A stretch of DNA of 64,000 bases from JBDSSS01 sp963764195. Its GTDB lineage: Bacteria; Actinomycetota; Actinomycetes; Actinomycetales; Dermatophilaceae. Positions 34,614 through 44,900 of this stretch are shown piece by piece. The stretch's first letter is position 1. Each line of letters begins with the position of its first letter. Location of the stretch: assembly GCA_963764195.1 (NCBI GenBank), contig CAVXRG010000002.1:434001-498000 (forward strand), given 5' to 3'. Both the position numbers and the translations under genes were made by a program. The notes under the pieces are model-generated. The model was not told the origin of the DNA, made no database searches, and saw only the letters and a list, made by a program, of their open reading frames with translations.

Positions 34614-37607
34614 CTAGGCGGTGACCCGCAGCGTCGAGGTGTGGTCGGCGCGGACGATGACCTCGATGCGGTCGGCCACCCGCGACTTCAGCTCGGTGAC
34701 GTGGCTGACGACGCCCACGGTGCGGCCGCCGGCGCGCAGGCCCTCGAGGGTCTGCATCACGTCGTCGAGCACGTCGGGGTCGAGGGTGCCGAAGCCTTCG
34801 TCGACGAAGAGGGTGCCGAGGTCGACCCCGCCGGCCTCGGACCGGACGACCTCGGCCAGGGCCAGGGCGAGGGAGAGCGAGACGTAGAAGGTCTCCCCGC
34901 CGGACAGGGTGCCGACCTCGCGGACCTGGTTGGTGTGCAGGTCGTGGACCCGCACCCCGAGGCCGGACTTGGCGTTGCCCCTCTTGGCGTCGGTGTGCTC
35001 GAGGGAGTAGCGGCCCCCGGAGAAGCGGGCCAGCTCGGTGTTGGCGGCCGACAGCACCTGGGTGAAGCGGCGGATGAGGACGTACTTCGCGAGGTCGAGG
35101 TTGAGCTGGTTCTCGCCGGCGCCGGCCACGAGCAGGCCGACGCGCACGGCGTCGGCGGTCTCGGTGATGACCGCCGCGTTGCGCTCCATCGCGTCGGTGA
35201 TCTCACCGACCCGGGTGCGGCTGCGCGTCACCTGGTGGCGGATGCTGCCGAGCTCGGTCCCCGCCGTCTCCATCTCGGCCTTGGCGGCGCGCTCGAGGGC
35301 GGCGAGCTGCTCGATGTCGTCGAAGAGGGCGTCGAGCTGGACGTCGGCGAGCTCGGGCCCGGACAGGCCGGCCTTGACCCGGGTGCACTCCTGCTCGAAG
35401 GCGTCGATCTCGGTGGTCGTCTGCGTGATCCACTCGGCCGGTCGGTCGGCGGTGAGCCAGTCATCCACGGTGGCGAAGCCGGCCTGCGCGAGGTCGGCGT
35501 CGCGCGAGGCCTCATCCTCCTCGACGGCGCGTTGCGCGGTGTCCCGCACCCCGATCGCCTCGACGAGCTCGTCGAGGCGGGTGACGGCGCGGGTCAGCTC
35601 GGTGCGACGGTCGGCCACGCTGGGGTGACCGTCCCGGGCGGCCGTCACCTCGGTGAGCTCGCGGTCGAGCCGCCCGGCGAGGTCGGTCGCAGCCTGCTCG
35701 AGCCGGGCGAGCTCGGACCCGGCCCGGGCGGCCCGGGCCGTGAGGGTTGCCTCGGCCGCGCGCAGCTCGTCGAGGCGTGTGCTGCCGGCCCGCGCCGTGA
35801 CCTCGGCGGCGAGGGCCTCCGTCAGCTCGGTCGCGGCGGCCTCGGACGCCCGGCGGGCCTGCGCGACGTCGAGACCCTCGGCCCGGACGGCGAGCTCCGC
35901 CAGCGCGGCCCGGGCGACGGTGAGCCGCTCGGTGGCGGCCTCGGCCTCACCGTGGACCAGGACCAGCCGGTCCTCCTGGGCCGTGACCTGCTCCGCGGTC
36001 ACCGCGTCGTCGGTGGGCCGCGCCGGCGCGGGGTGGTCCGTCGAGCCGCAGACGGGACAGGCGCCGCCGTCGACGAGGGTGAGGCCCAGCTCGCCGGCGA
36101 TGGCGTCGATCCGAGCCTGGCGCAGCCGGGCCAGCAGGCGCTCGTGGTCCAGCACGTGTTGGAGGCGCTCGGCCGCCTCCCTCTCGCGGACCGTGACCCG
36201 GTCGAGCTCCGCGTCGTGGGCGACCGCTGCCTCGAGTCGCCGACGGGCTCGGGCCGCCTCCGCGGTGCGCGGCTCGACGAGCGCGACGAGTCGTCGGGCC
36301 TCTGCCAGGGCCGTCTCCTGCACGGCGAGCTGGGTCGGCAGGGCGGCGAGCTCCGTGGCGACGGCGTCGATCGTCGCGCGGCACCGGGCGGCCTCGTCGT
36401 CGAGCCGGGACCGCTCGGCGGCCCGGGCCGGAAGCCCGGCCTCCACCTCGAGGGCTCCCGTGAGCGCCCCGATCGTCTCGCGCCAGCCCGTCGCGGTCGT
36501 GCGAAGCGTCGCCACCTCGTCGTCCCGGTGGTCCGGCTCGACCCGCCCCCGGGCCCGGGCGAGTGCCGCCTCGGCCCGCTTGAGGGTGGCTTCGGACTTC
36601 GCGAGGGTGCGGACCGCACCGGCGACGGGTCGGGCCTGACGGGCCCGGGCGACGGCCTCGCCGAGCTCGCGGAAGTGGACCGCGCGTCGGCCGAGGTCCT
36701 CGTCGCGGCGCTGGAGGTCGAGCAGCCGCTCGCGACGTTGCATCCGCAGGCGGGCATCGCCCACCATGTCGGCCATCTGCTGGTACTCGGCGATCGCCTC
36801 GCGGCTGCGCTTGGCGGCGTGGCGTTCGGTCGTCACGAGCTCGTCGACGACCTGGGTCAGCTCGGCGGGCAGGCTCTCGGGGGACTCGCGGCTGATGGCG
36901 AGCAGCCCGTCGCGCCGCAGCGGGTCGAGGCTCGCCGAGACCGCGAGTGCGCGGACGGCGTCCGCGATCTCGTCGACCGCGGCCTGCCGCCGCGCGGAGG
37001 CCGCCCGGCCGGTCTCGACGACCTCGACCTGCACGCGCCGGAAGAAGTCGGTGCCGAAGACCTTCTCGAGCAGCTTGCCCTTGTCCTCCGACCTCGCCCT
37101 CAGGAAGGTGGCGAACTCGCCCTGGGGGAGGATCACCGTCTGGACGAACTGGTCACGGGTCAGGCCGACCGCGCGGGTGATCTCGTCGTCGCAGTCGCCG
37201 ATGGAGGTCGAGAGCAGCTCGCCGCCGCTGAGGTCGTCGGGCGTGGCGACCCGCCACAGCTTGACGGTGGGCTGCTGGGTCGTCGTCCCGTCACCGCGCG
37301 ACTTGGGCCGCTCGAAGCGGGGCGTCCGCCGCACCCGGTAGATCCCCGACTGGGTCTCGAAGACGAGGACGACGACCGGGACGTCGCGGGGGTCGGCGTG
37401 GTGGGAGTGGATCCGCTCGACGTCGGCGGACGCCTGGGCGACCTTGCCGTAGAGGGCGAAGGTGATGGCGTCGATGATCGTCGACTTGCCTGAACCGGTC
37501 GGGCCCTCGAGCAGGAAGAGACCCGCCCGGCCGACGGTGCTGAAGTCGATCGTCTCGGTGCCGGCGAAAGGCCCGATGGCCGTCATCGACAGGTGGTGCA
37601 GCTGCAT
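34614..37607 (-). CDS. sbcC: SbcC: SMC-like nuclease subunit ATPase
   Basis: A 997-residue Rad50-like ATPase: Walker A GPTGSGKST near residue 35, Q-loop ILPQGEFATFLRA, two long coiled-coil arms, a zinc-hook CPVC at Cys517-Cys520, and a C-terminal ATPase half with LSGGETFYVSLSLALAL and FVDEGFGTLD. With SbcD it removes hairpins, palindromes and blocked DNA ends. Its ATG overlaps the sbcD stop by one base (TGATG). Confidence 0.95.
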   Translation of the reverse strand: MQLHHLSMTAIGPFAGTETIDFSTVGRAGLFLLEGPTGSGKSTIIDAITFALYGKVAQASADVERIHSHHADPRDVPVVVLVFETQSGIYRVRRTPRFERPKSRGDGTTTQQPTVKLWRVATPDDLSGGELLSTSIGDCDDEITRAVGLTRDQFVQTVILPQGEFATFLRARSEDKGKLLEKVFGTDFFRRVQVEVVETGRAASARRQAAVDEIADAVRALAVSASLDPLRRDGLLAISRESPESLPAELTQVVDELVTTERHAAKRSREAIAEYQQMADMVGDARLRMQRRERLLDLQRRDEDLGRRAVHFRELGEAVARARQARPVAGAVRTLAKSEATLKRAEAALARARGRVEPDHRDDEVATLRTTATGWRETIGALTGALEVEAGLPARAAERSRLDDEAARCRATIDAVATELAALPTQLAVQETALAEARRLVALVEPRTAEAARARRRLEAAVAHDAELDRVTVREREAAERLQHVLDHERLLARLRQARIDAIAGELGLTLVDGGACPVCGSTDHPAPARPTDDAVTAEQVTAQEDRLVLVHGEAEAATERLTVARAALAELAVRAEGLDVAQARRASEAAATELTEALAAEVTARAGSTRLDELRAAEATLTARAARAGSELARLEQAATDLAGRLDRELTEVTAARDGHPSVADRRTELTRAVTRLDELVEAIGVRDTAQRAVEEDEASRDADLAQAGFATVDDWLTADRPAEWITQTTTEIDAFEQECTRVKAGLSGPELADVQLDALFDDIEQLAALERAAKAEMETAGTELGSIRHQVTRSRTRVGEITDAMERNAAVITETADAVRVGLLVAGAGENQLNLDLAKYVLIRRFTQVLSAANTELARFSGGRYSLEHTDAKRGNAKSGLGVRVHDLHTNQVREVGTLSGGETFYVSLSLALALAEVVRSEAGGVDLGTLFVDEGFGTLDPDVLDDVMQTLEGLRAGGRTVGVVSHVTELKSRVADRIEVIVRADHTSTLRVTA

Positions 37608-38803
37608 CAGGCCACCTCCCCGGACTCGGCCCGGCGCTCCGCCGCGAGGGCCGCCTCGTAGCCGGCGGCGAAGACGTCGACCTCGCCGTCGCTCGCCTCC
37701 GTCTTGGTGACGTAGGCGATGAAGTCGGACCCGAGCTCGCGCGGGTCGCGCTCGGTGGCCACCGAGGTGCCGCCCCGCCCCCGGTCGATCGCGCCCTCCG
37801 GCTCGTGGAAGACCTGCAGGGCGTGCGGGAACCGGGACGTGATCCGGTCCATCAGGGCGTCCGGGCGCACCCGGTCGGTGATCGTGACGCGCACCCAGCT
37901 GTCCTCGTGACCGTGGTGCGCCGGATCGGCGAGGAGCTCATCCAGGTGTCCGCGGAGGGAGCCCATGGCGCGTGGCTGGGGGATCTCGACGGGGGTGACG
38001 ACCGCCTCGCCGGCGTCGGGCAGGTCGACGAGGAGCACGACCTTGGTGTGGTCCTGCTCGGAGAAGGAGTAGCGCAGCGGCGAGCCGGAGTAGCGCACGA
38101 CGGACCCCGCCGCGCCCTGCGGTGCCTGCTGACCGTGCAGGTGCCCCAGGGCGGCGTAGTCGATGCCGGCGAAGGCGGTGCCCGCGACCCGGTCGACGCC
38201 GCCGACCATGATCGACCGCTCGGAGTCGCTCGGGTCGGCGCCGGCGACGAACGCGTGCGCCATGACGACGCTGCGCACCCCGGGACGCCCGGCCAGGTCG
38301 GTGCGCACCCGGTCGCACGCGGCACTGACGACGGCCTGGTGCGAGCGCGGGAGGATCTCGCCGCCGGACGCGAGGGCGCTCCGCGCGTGGTCGGGGTCGA
38401 GGTACGGGATGCCGTAGACGGCGACGGTCACACCGTCGCTGCCCGTGACGAGGACGGGCAGGTCGATCAGGCTGAGGTCGGTGATCATCCGGATCCGGTC
38501 GCGGAACAGGCCGGCCCCGTAGCCGAGCCGGATCGCGGAGTCGTGGTTGCCGGACGTGACGACGACCGTCGTCACCTGGGCGAGCCGGCTCAAGGTCCAC
38601 TCGAGCAGCCGCACCGACTCGACGGGCGGCACCCCGCGGTCGTAGACGTCGCCGCTGACGAGGACCGCGTCGACCGGTATGCCGTCGGGCGGGTCCTCGA
38701 CGAGCTCGCAGATGCGCTCGAGCACGGCCGACTGCGCCTCGTGGAGGTTCACGCCGTGGAGCGTGCGCCCGAGGTGCCAGTCGGAGGTGTGGAGCAACCG
38801 CAT
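37607..38803 (-). CDS. sbcD: SbcD: Mre11-like exonuclease subunit
   Basis: A 398-residue metallophosphoesterase nuclease. The metal-binding motifs TSDWHLG (Asp8, His10), VSGDVYDRG, TSGNHD and GHLHG are all present. Partner of SbcC. I start at ATG 38803, which begins MRLLHTSDWHLGR; TACGGT lies exactly 6 nt before it, suggesting leaderless transcription. Confidence 0.95.
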   Translation of the reverse strand: MRLLHTSDWHLGRTLHGVNLHEAQSAVLERICELVEDPPDGIPVDAVLVSGDVYDRGVPPVESVRLLEWTLSRLAQVTTVVVTSGNHDSAIRLGYGAGLFRDRIRMITDLSLIDLPVLVTGSDGVTVAVYGIPYLDPDHARSALASGGEILPRSHQAVVSAACDRVRTDLAGRPGVRSVVMAHAFVAGADPSDSERSIMVGGVDRVAGTAFAGIDYAALGHLHGQQAPQGAAGSVVRYSGSPLRYSFSEQDHTKVVLLVDLPDAGEAVVTPVEIPQPRAMGSLRGHLDELLADPAHHGHEDSWVRVTITDRVRPDALMDRITSRFPHALQVFHEPEGAIDRGRGGTSVATERDPRELGSDFIAYVTKTEASDGEVDVFAAGYEAALAAERRAESGEVA

Positions 38804-38809
38804 GTCACG

Positions 38810-38815
38810 ACCGTA
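38810..38815 (-). promoter_or_regulatory. -10 box of a likely leaderless promoter (sbcDC)
   Basis: TACGGT on the minus strand, 6 nt before the sbcD ATG. Confidence 0.45.
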
Positions 38816-38892
38816 GGACGCCGCGCCGACACCGCTCGAACCGACACCCCGCCAGTCCTGCCCGAGGCCGCCGTGGCGTGCTGATCGCCGGG

Positions 38893-39054
38893 TCACACGA
38901 GGGAGGCGAGGCCGATCCCCACTCCGAGCAGGACGAGGAGGGCGGCGAGCACGGCCGTCCGCGTCGCCGCCGTGATGGCCCGGTCGACGTGGGACTCGGA
39001 TTCGTCGAGCTCGAGCTCCAGGGCGCGCAGCTGCTCGTCGAGGTTGTCGCTCAC
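38893..39054 (-). CDS. 53-residue tail-anchored membrane protein
   Basis: A tiny protein: an acidic, helix-forming N-terminal half (SDNLDEQLRALELELDESE, core LRALELELDE) followed by one membrane helix ending near the C-terminus. GTG start overlaps the stop of the upstream gene (GTGA), which argues that it is translated. No family recognised; it probably works with the preceding two-helix protein. Confidence 0.6.
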   Translation of the reverse strand: MSDNLDEQLRALELELDESESHVDRAITAATRTAVLAALLVLLGVGIGLASLV

Positions 39055-39416
39055 GAGCCCCGCCGCCGAGATTTGCCGCGGGCTCCCGGGCGGCGCTCCG
39101 CGGCGGCTCGCTCGGCCTCGAGGGTGCGCATGCGGGCGAGCAGGACGCGCGAGTCCAGCTGGTGGGAGGCGATCCGGTGCTCGTGGACGACCTGCACGAC
39201 CCAGGCGACGACGCCGGCCGCGATGATCAGGCTGGCCACCGTCGACCACGACCCGAGCCCGCGGCCGTCGACAAGGGTGAACCCGACGAGGCCGCCGAGT
39301 CCGAGCACGGTGACGGTACGGGCGACCGACCGGATTGTCCGCATCTGTGCCATCCAGCGCTGGCGCCGGTACACCAACGACACCGCTGATGCGGAGGCGT
39401 CGGGCTGGTGCGGCAT
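39051..39416 (-). CDS. Small two-helix membrane protein
   Basis: A 121-residue protein with two adjacent membrane helices (about residues 34-75), then a cytoplasmic, highly charged helix that looks coiled-coil (RMRTLEAERAAAERR core). Not recognised. It overlaps the 53-residue gene by four bases. The gap of 180 bp upstream contains an octamer copy and a three-fold 10-bp repeat CAGTCGGCGT near 39572-39604 but no gene. Confidence 0.65.
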   Translation of the reverse strand: MPHQPDASASAVSLVYRRQRWMAQMRTIRSVARTVTVLGLGGLVGFTLVDGRGLGSWSTVASLIIAAGVVAWVVQVVHEHRIASHQLDSRVLLARMRTLEAERAAAERRPGARGKSRRRGS

Positions 39417-39597
39417 GGCTGGGACTCTCGGACGCGGTCGGGTGGTGTACCGGGTCCATTCAGGTTAGCGACACCACCCTCTCGCCGCGAGAGGACGCGG
39501 CGACGGAGCGGGACGGGTTGTGCGTCCGCGCGGGGCTCGCGGCATACGGCCGGAGGCGTGAAACCCCTTCCTCGTGCTCAGTCGGCGTCAGTCGGCG

Positions 39598-39981
39598 TCA
39601 GTCGGCACGGCGGAAGAAGCCGAGGACCATCGAGACGAAGGTGATGATGAGCGAGCCCCAGACCGCGTCCCAGAAGAAGCGGTCGACGGTGAAGGCGAGG
39701 TTGAACTGCCCGGCGAGCCACGAGGTGAGCTGGAGCATGAGGGCGTTGACGATGAAGATGAACAGCCCCAGCGTGAGGATGATCAGCGGCAGCGAGACGA
39801 TTCTGGCGAGCGGTCGGAGCAGCGCGTTGACGAGGCCGAAGATGAGGGCCACGCCGAGGACGGTGAGCACGACCTTGGTCGTCGAGGGGCTCGTGCCGAA
39901 GGTGATGCCCGGGACGGCCCACGCCGCCACCCACAGGGCGATGCCGTTGATGACGGTCTGGATCGCGAAGTTGACCAACAT
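39598..39981 (-). CDS. Phage-holin-family (YvlD-like) membrane protein
   Basis: A 127-residue protein with four membrane helices of the PF04020 (mycobacterial phage holin superfamily IV / YvlD) type; the central motif NALLRPLARIVSLPLIILTLG, core RPLARIVSLPL, is diagnostic. Despite the family name it is a chromosomal housekeeping-type membrane protein with no known activity. It lies 4 bp after pfkA on the same strand. Confidence 0.85.
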   Translation of the reverse strand: MLVNFAIQTVINGIALWVAAWAVPGITFGTSPSTTKVVLTVLGVALIFGLVNALLRPLARIVSLPLIILTLGLFIFIVNALMLQLTSWLAGQFNLAFTVDRFFWDAVWGSLIITFVSMVLGFFRRAD

Positions 39982-39985
39982 GGGA

Positions 39986-41056
<1,071 letters not shown>

Positions 41057-41211
41057 GGGGCGGCGTCTTTCCGGTGGGGAGACATTGAGGAGGGTGTCGT
41101 GGCTGCACTGACGCGACGATGTGAGCCTAGCCACACCTGGTGTCGACCGACAGGGATCTGTCCAGTGCGCGGTCGTCCGTCGCGGACCCCGGGACCGTCA
41201 CGGGGACGGAA

Positions 41212-41217
41212 TACAGT
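41212..41217 (+). promoter_or_regulatory. -10 box of a likely leaderless promoter (hisC)
   Basis: TACAGT, 6 nt before the ATG at 41224. Confidence 0.5.
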
Positions 41218-41223
41218 GGCGGC

Positions 41224-42330
41224 ATGAGTGAGGACGCGACGTCGCCGACCCGGACCGAGAGCAGGGTGCGACTTCGGTCGGTGCTCGCGCAGATGCCCGA
41301 CTACAAGCCGGGCCGGCCCGCCTCCGCGCCCGCCGGGGTGACGGCATACAAGCTGTCCTCCAACGAGAACCCCTACGGCCCGCTGCCGTCCGTCCTCGCC
41401 GCCATCGCGGAGGGCGCCGAGACGGTCAACCGCTACCCCGACATGGCGGTGACGGCCCTCACGGCGCGGCTCGCGGGGGCGATCGGGGTGCCGACGGGGT
41501 GCCTCGCCCTCGGCACCGGCTCGGTCGCCGTGCTCGGACAGATCATCAACGCGGCCTGCGACGCCGGCGACGAGGTCGTCTTCGCCTGGCGGTCCTTCGA
41601 GGCCTACCCCATCGTCGCCCACCTCGCCGGCGCGAAGCCGGTCATGGTCGGCCTCGACGAGGGGCAGCGGCACCGGCTCGACGCGATGTTCTCCGCGATC
41701 ACCGACCGGACGCGCGTCGTGCTCGTCTGCACGCCCAACAACCCGACCGGCCCGTGCGTCCACGCGGCCGAGCTCGACGCCTTCCTCGACAAGGTGCCCG
41801 ACGACGTGATCGTCGTCGTCGACGAGGCCTACGTCGAGTTCGTCCGCGACCCCGACGCGGTGCGCGGGCTCGAGGTCTGGCGCGACCGCCCCAACGTCGT
41901 CGTCCTGCGCACCTTCTCCAAGGCGTACGGGCTCGCGGGCCTGAGGGTGGGGTATGCCGTGGCGCACCCTCCCGTCGCCGCCGCCCTGCGCAAGACGGCC
42001 ACCCCCTTCGGCGTGAACTCGCTCGCCCAGGTCGCGGCGGTCGCCTCGCTCGACGCCGCGGACGAGCTGGCCGAGCGGGTCGAGAGCCTCGTCGCCGAGC
42101 GCGACCGGGTCTCGCTCGCGCTCGCCGACCTGGGGTGGAAGCTGCCGCGGTCGGACGCCAACTTCGTGTGGTTCCCGCTCGGCGATGACTCGACCGCCTT
42201 CGCGCGGGCCTGCGAGGAGGCCGGTCTGATGGTCCGGCAGTACGGCGACGACGGGGTCCGGGTGACGATCGGGGAGACCGAGGCCAACAGCCGCCTCCTC
42301 GAGGTCGCCGAGGCCTTCGGGGCGCGCTGA
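41224..42330 (+). CDS. hisC: Histidinol-phosphate / aromatic aminotransferase
   Basis: A 368-residue class-I PLP aminotransferase. PLP lysine is Lys233 in TFSKAYG, with the substrate motifs SSNENPYGP, PNNPTG and VVDEAYVEF. The his biosynthesis operon is not nearby, so this may be the stand-alone HisC2/Pat enzyme that actinobacteria use for phenylalanine and tyrosine. A TACAGT box 6 nt before the ATG and no ribosome site point to a leaderless transcript that continues into the membrane-protein genes. Confidence 0.88.
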   Translation: MSEDATSPTRTESRVRLRSVLAQMPDYKPGRPASAPAGVTAYKLSSNENPYGPLPSVLAAIAEGAETVNRYPDMAVTALTARLAGAIGVPTGCLALGTGSVAVLGQIINAACDAGDEVVFAWRSFEAYPIVAHLAGAKPVMVGLDEGQRHRLDAMFSAITDRTRVVLVCTPNNPTGPCVHAAELDAFLDKVPDDVIVVVDEAYVEFVRDPDAVRGLEVWRDRPNVVVLRTFSKAYGLAGLRVGYAVAHPPVAAALRKTATPFGVNSLAQVAAVASLDAADELAERVESLVAERDRVSLALADLGWKLPRSDANFVWFPLGDDSTAFARACEEAGLMVRQYGDDGVRVTIGETEANSRLLEVAEAFGAR

Positions 42331-42333
42331 CCC

Positions 42334-43116
42334 ATGCCGGGCGGCCGCGCACGGGGGGCGGGAGCGCGGGGCGCGCTGGGGGCGGCGCGGCAGCTGGTGC
42401 TTCAGCGGTGGCCGGCGGGGGTGCTCACGCTCGTGGGGCTCGCGCTGGTGGTGCCGACGGTCTGGCTACCCACGTTCCGGCTCTCGCTGTCCGACGCCGG
42501 GCGCGGCGCGCTCCTCTCGGAGGAGAACGCCTGGAGCTGGGGTCGGAGCGTCATGCGGGGTGGGCCGGAGCGGGTCTTCGGCAACGAGCAGGGGCTCGCG
42601 CTGCTGCTCGTGGCGCTCGCGATCGGTCTCGTGGGTGCGCTGGCCTGGCTCCTCGTCCCCGGGGTCGTCGGTCTGCTGCTCGCGCTCGTCGGGGTCGCGA
42701 TCGTGACGAGCCGGGTCGCGACGTCGGTGGCCCAACGGCTCGGGCGGGCCGCGGAGGTCGAGGTCTACAAGCCGACCGGCCTCGACGTGCGCTCCTACAC
42801 GCTGCCCGGTGCGGTGCTCGAGACGGCGTCGGCGGTCGTGCTCGTGGTGGCCCTCGTCGTCATGGTGGTCCAGGCGCTGCGGTGGGTCCGGCCCCCCGCG
42901 GCCCGTGAAGGGGCGGGCGCGGACGAAGTGGGCGCGGGCGAAGTGGGTGCTGACGAGGGGGTCGAGCCGGCTGGGCGTCCGGTGGTAGGTGCCCGCGTGG
43001 GGGTCGCGAGGTTGGCTCCCGAACGGGACCGGACCGCCGGTGACCGGCAGCTCGGCGGCGAGCCGGTCTCGTTCACCGAGCAGCCGCGCGACGACGAGTC
43101 GGGCCCGAGACGGTGA
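42334..43116 (+). CDS. Tandem four-helix membrane protein, paralogue 1
   Basis: A 260-residue protein: one N-terminal helix followed by an outside loop with VPTVWLPTF and AWSWGRS, two central helices, a second loop, a fourth helix and a charged cytoplasmic tail. It shares the loop pattern P-S/T-V-x-W-P-T ... WSWG with the next two genes. It starts 3 nt after hisC and overlaps paralogue 2 (GTGA). It lacks the C-terminal GVGFSDD box of the other two, though its tail keeps an RTAG segment. I do not recognise a named family. Confidence 0.75.
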   Translation: MPGGRARGAGARGALGAARQLVLQRWPAGVLTLVGLALVVPTVWLPTFRLSLSDAGRGALLSEENAWSWGRSVMRGGPERVFGNEQGLALLLVALAIGLVGALAWLLVPGVVGLLLALVGVAIVTSRVATSVAQRLGRAAEVEVYKPTGLDVRSYTLPGAVLETASAVVLVVALVVMVVQALRWVRPPAAREGAGADEVGAGEVGADEGVEPAGRPVVGARVGVARLAPERDRTAGDRQLGGEPVSFTEQPRDDESGPRR

Positions 43117-43814
43117 GGGCGACCCACCTGCGTGCGGTCGGGGTGCGTCCGCTCGCGGGGTGGGTTGCCGTTGCGGGTGCCCTGCTGGCCGGGCCCTCGG
43201 TCATCTGGCCCACGGCGCGGGCAGACCTCCGGCCGCCGGACATGCCGGGGGTCAGCCAGGACGGGTCGCAGGCGATGACCTTCCAGCTGTGGTCGTGGGG
43301 CCGGCTCACCTCCGACCAGTTTTCCCGCGACGACGGACTGGTGTCCGGCAGCGTCGCCGGGCTGATGATGCTCGTTGCCGCGATCCTGCTGGCCACGGGT
43401 GCTGGCGTCGTGCTCGCCCTGTCCCGGACGCCTGCGGCCATCCCGGTCGGTGCGGTCGGGAGCGGCCTGGCGCTCGCCGCGGTCGGCGGCAACGTGGCCG
43501 ACCGGGTGCTCCGGGGAGGCGCCTCCTTCAGCGCGCCGGGGGTCCAGGTCGAGATCGCGGCGACCCCGGCCGGACTGCTCGAGACCAGTTCGGTCGCGCT
43601 CCTCGTCATGTCGCTCGTCCTCATGCTGGCGCGGCCGGTGCGGCTCACCGTCGTCGACCTCCGTGACCGCTTCTCGGGTCGAGCGCAGCCCGACGAGAGC
43701 GCCCCGGCCAGCGCTGACCCGGGGCCGGCCGCCCCCGTCGTGCGAGACGGCGGCCTGCGTGAGGGCCGTCGGACCGCCGGGCCGGTTCATGGCGTCGGCT
43801 TCTCCGACGACTGA
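43113..43814 (+). CDS. Tandem four-helix membrane protein, paralogue 2
   Basis: A 233-residue protein with the same four-helix plan: PSVIWPTAR after helix 1, LWSWGRL in the outside loop, helices 2-3, an ETSSVALLVMSL fourth helix, and a C-terminal tail ending LREGRRTAGPVHGVGFSDD. GTG start overlapping the previous stop. The C-terminal box is almost identical in paralogue 3, so it is under selection, perhaps as a binding site for a cytoplasmic partner. Confidence 0.75.
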   Translation: MRATHLRAVGVRPLAGWVAVAGALLAGPSVIWPTARADLRPPDMPGVSQDGSQAMTFQLWSWGRLTSDQFSRDDGLVSGSVAGLMMLVAAILLATGAGVVLALSRTPAAIPVGAVGSGLALAAVGGNVADRVLRGGASFSAPGVQVEIAATPAGLLETSSVALLVMSLVLMLARPVRLTVVDLRDRFSGRAQPDESAPASADPGPAAPVVRDGGLREGRRTAGPVHGVGFSDD

Positions 43815-43852
43815 CGCGCACCCGATCACCTGGCGTCCGGTGGGTGCTGCTG

Positions 43853-43970
43853 TGACGACCACGGCTGCAGACTGATCCGCAGATTGACGGCTCGGCGCGA
43901 TCTGTCTGCGGATCAGTCGGCGTCTTGTGTCGCCCTGACGACCAAGGCTGCAGACTGATCCGCAGATTGA
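43853..43970. repeat. 83-bp-period repeat, locus 1
   Basis: A 35-bp unit beginning TGACGACCA and ending CGCAGATTGA occurs at 43853-43887 and 43936-43970 (one mismatch). Between them lies TCTGCGGATCAGTC (43905-43918), the exact reverse complement of GACTGATCCGCAGA (43870-43883), giving a 14-bp hairpin. The same element recurs at 44901-45017. Confidence 0.9.
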
Positions 43971-43972
43971 TC

Positions 43973-44020
43973 GGTGGCCGGTGGCCGGTGGCCGGTGGCC
44001 GGTGGCCGGTGGCAGGTGGT
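43973..44020. repeat. GGTGGCC heptamer tandem repeat
   Basis: Five perfect copies (43973-44007), then GGTGGCA and GGTGGT. A simple-sequence tract directly after repeat locus 1; copy number is likely to vary. Confidence 0.9.
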
Positions 44021-44163
44021 CCCGACGTCCGCGGGTGCCGGCTGTGCGGCATACGGCCTGGGCAGATCGCGGAGACAGCGATGTCGCTCAGCGACCGACC
44101 GGCTCGACGTTGCGAGACTGTGCTGCAACCGGCCCGCGGGGGCCGCAGGTGAGGGGGACGATC

Positions 44164-44883
44164 ATGCGTGCAGTCGGAGTGCGGCTACCGGGGGCGGTGC
44201 TGGCGGCCCTCGGCGCGCTGCTCGCCCTGCCGTCCGTGTTCTGGCCGACGGTCACGGTGAGCATCACCGCGCCGGAGCCGTCAGGCCTCGACGTGAAGGG
44301 GCCGCAGATCTTCAGCTTCGAGATGTGGTCGTGGGGCAAGGTCTTCGCCGAGGGGCTCGTCACCGAGGGAGGGCAGGGGGACGGGAGCACCGGCCGGCTC
44401 TCGCTGCTCGTCGCCGCGGTCGTGGTCGCCCTGACCGCGGCCGCTCTGCTCGGCCTCGCCCGGACTGCCGCCGTGGTCCCGCTCGGGGTAGCTGCGCTCG
44501 GCTTCTCCACCGCCATCGTCGCAACCTCCATGGTCGAACGGGTGACACGGGACGGCGCAGACTTCGGCGCGACGGGCGCGACCGTTGAGAACATCGCGAC
44601 CGTCGCCGGACTGCTCGAGACCGGAGCCGTCGCCCTGCTCGCCCTGGCGCTCGTCCTGCTGCTGTCGGGGCCGGCGTGGCTCACCGCCGTCGACCTCGGC
44701 GATCGCTTCCGCCGGCGAGGTCGTCGTCACGAGCCCCAGGAGCCTGGGGAGGACGACGCGCGGGCAGAGGTGGAGACCGCCCCGTCGACGCTGACTCCCA
44801 CGCCGAGGGTCCGCGACACCGGGCTGCGCGAGGGACGCCGCACGGCCGGACCCGTCGAGGGCGTGGGCTTCTCCGACGACTGA
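44164..44883 (+). CDS. Tandem four-helix membrane protein, paralogue 3
   Basis: A 239-residue protein with PSVFWPTVT after helix 1, MWSWGKV in the outside loop, and a tail ending LREGRRTAGPVEGVGFSDD. Closest to paralogue 2. It has its own GAGGGGG ribosome site and is bracketed by the 83-bp repeats at 43853-43970 and 44901-45017, so recombination between them could delete or duplicate it. Function unknown. Confidence 0.78.
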   Translation: MRAVGVRLPGAVLAALGALLALPSVFWPTVTVSITAPEPSGLDVKGPQIFSFEMWSWGKVFAEGLVTEGGQGDGSTGRLSLLVAAVVVALTAAALLGLARTAAVVPLGVAALGFSTAIVATSMVERVTRDGADFGATGATVENIATVAGLLETGAVALLALALVLLLSGPAWLTAVDLGDRFRRRGRRHEPQEPGEDDARAEVETAPSTLTPTPRVRDTGLREGRRTAGPVEGVGFSDD

Positions 44884-44900
44884 CCCGTATGCCGGCTCCG

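Larger units (their letters stand above)
43815..44163. other. 349-bp intergenic region filled with repeats
   Basis: No gene. It holds the 83-bp-period repeat (43853-43970), a GGTGGCC tandem (43973-44020), one octamer copy (44047) and a GAGGGGG ribosome site for the next gene. Confidence 0.8.

Noticed and set aside
39598..39981. Prophage holin
   Set aside because: PF04020 proteins are chromosomal in most bacteria; no phage genes are near.
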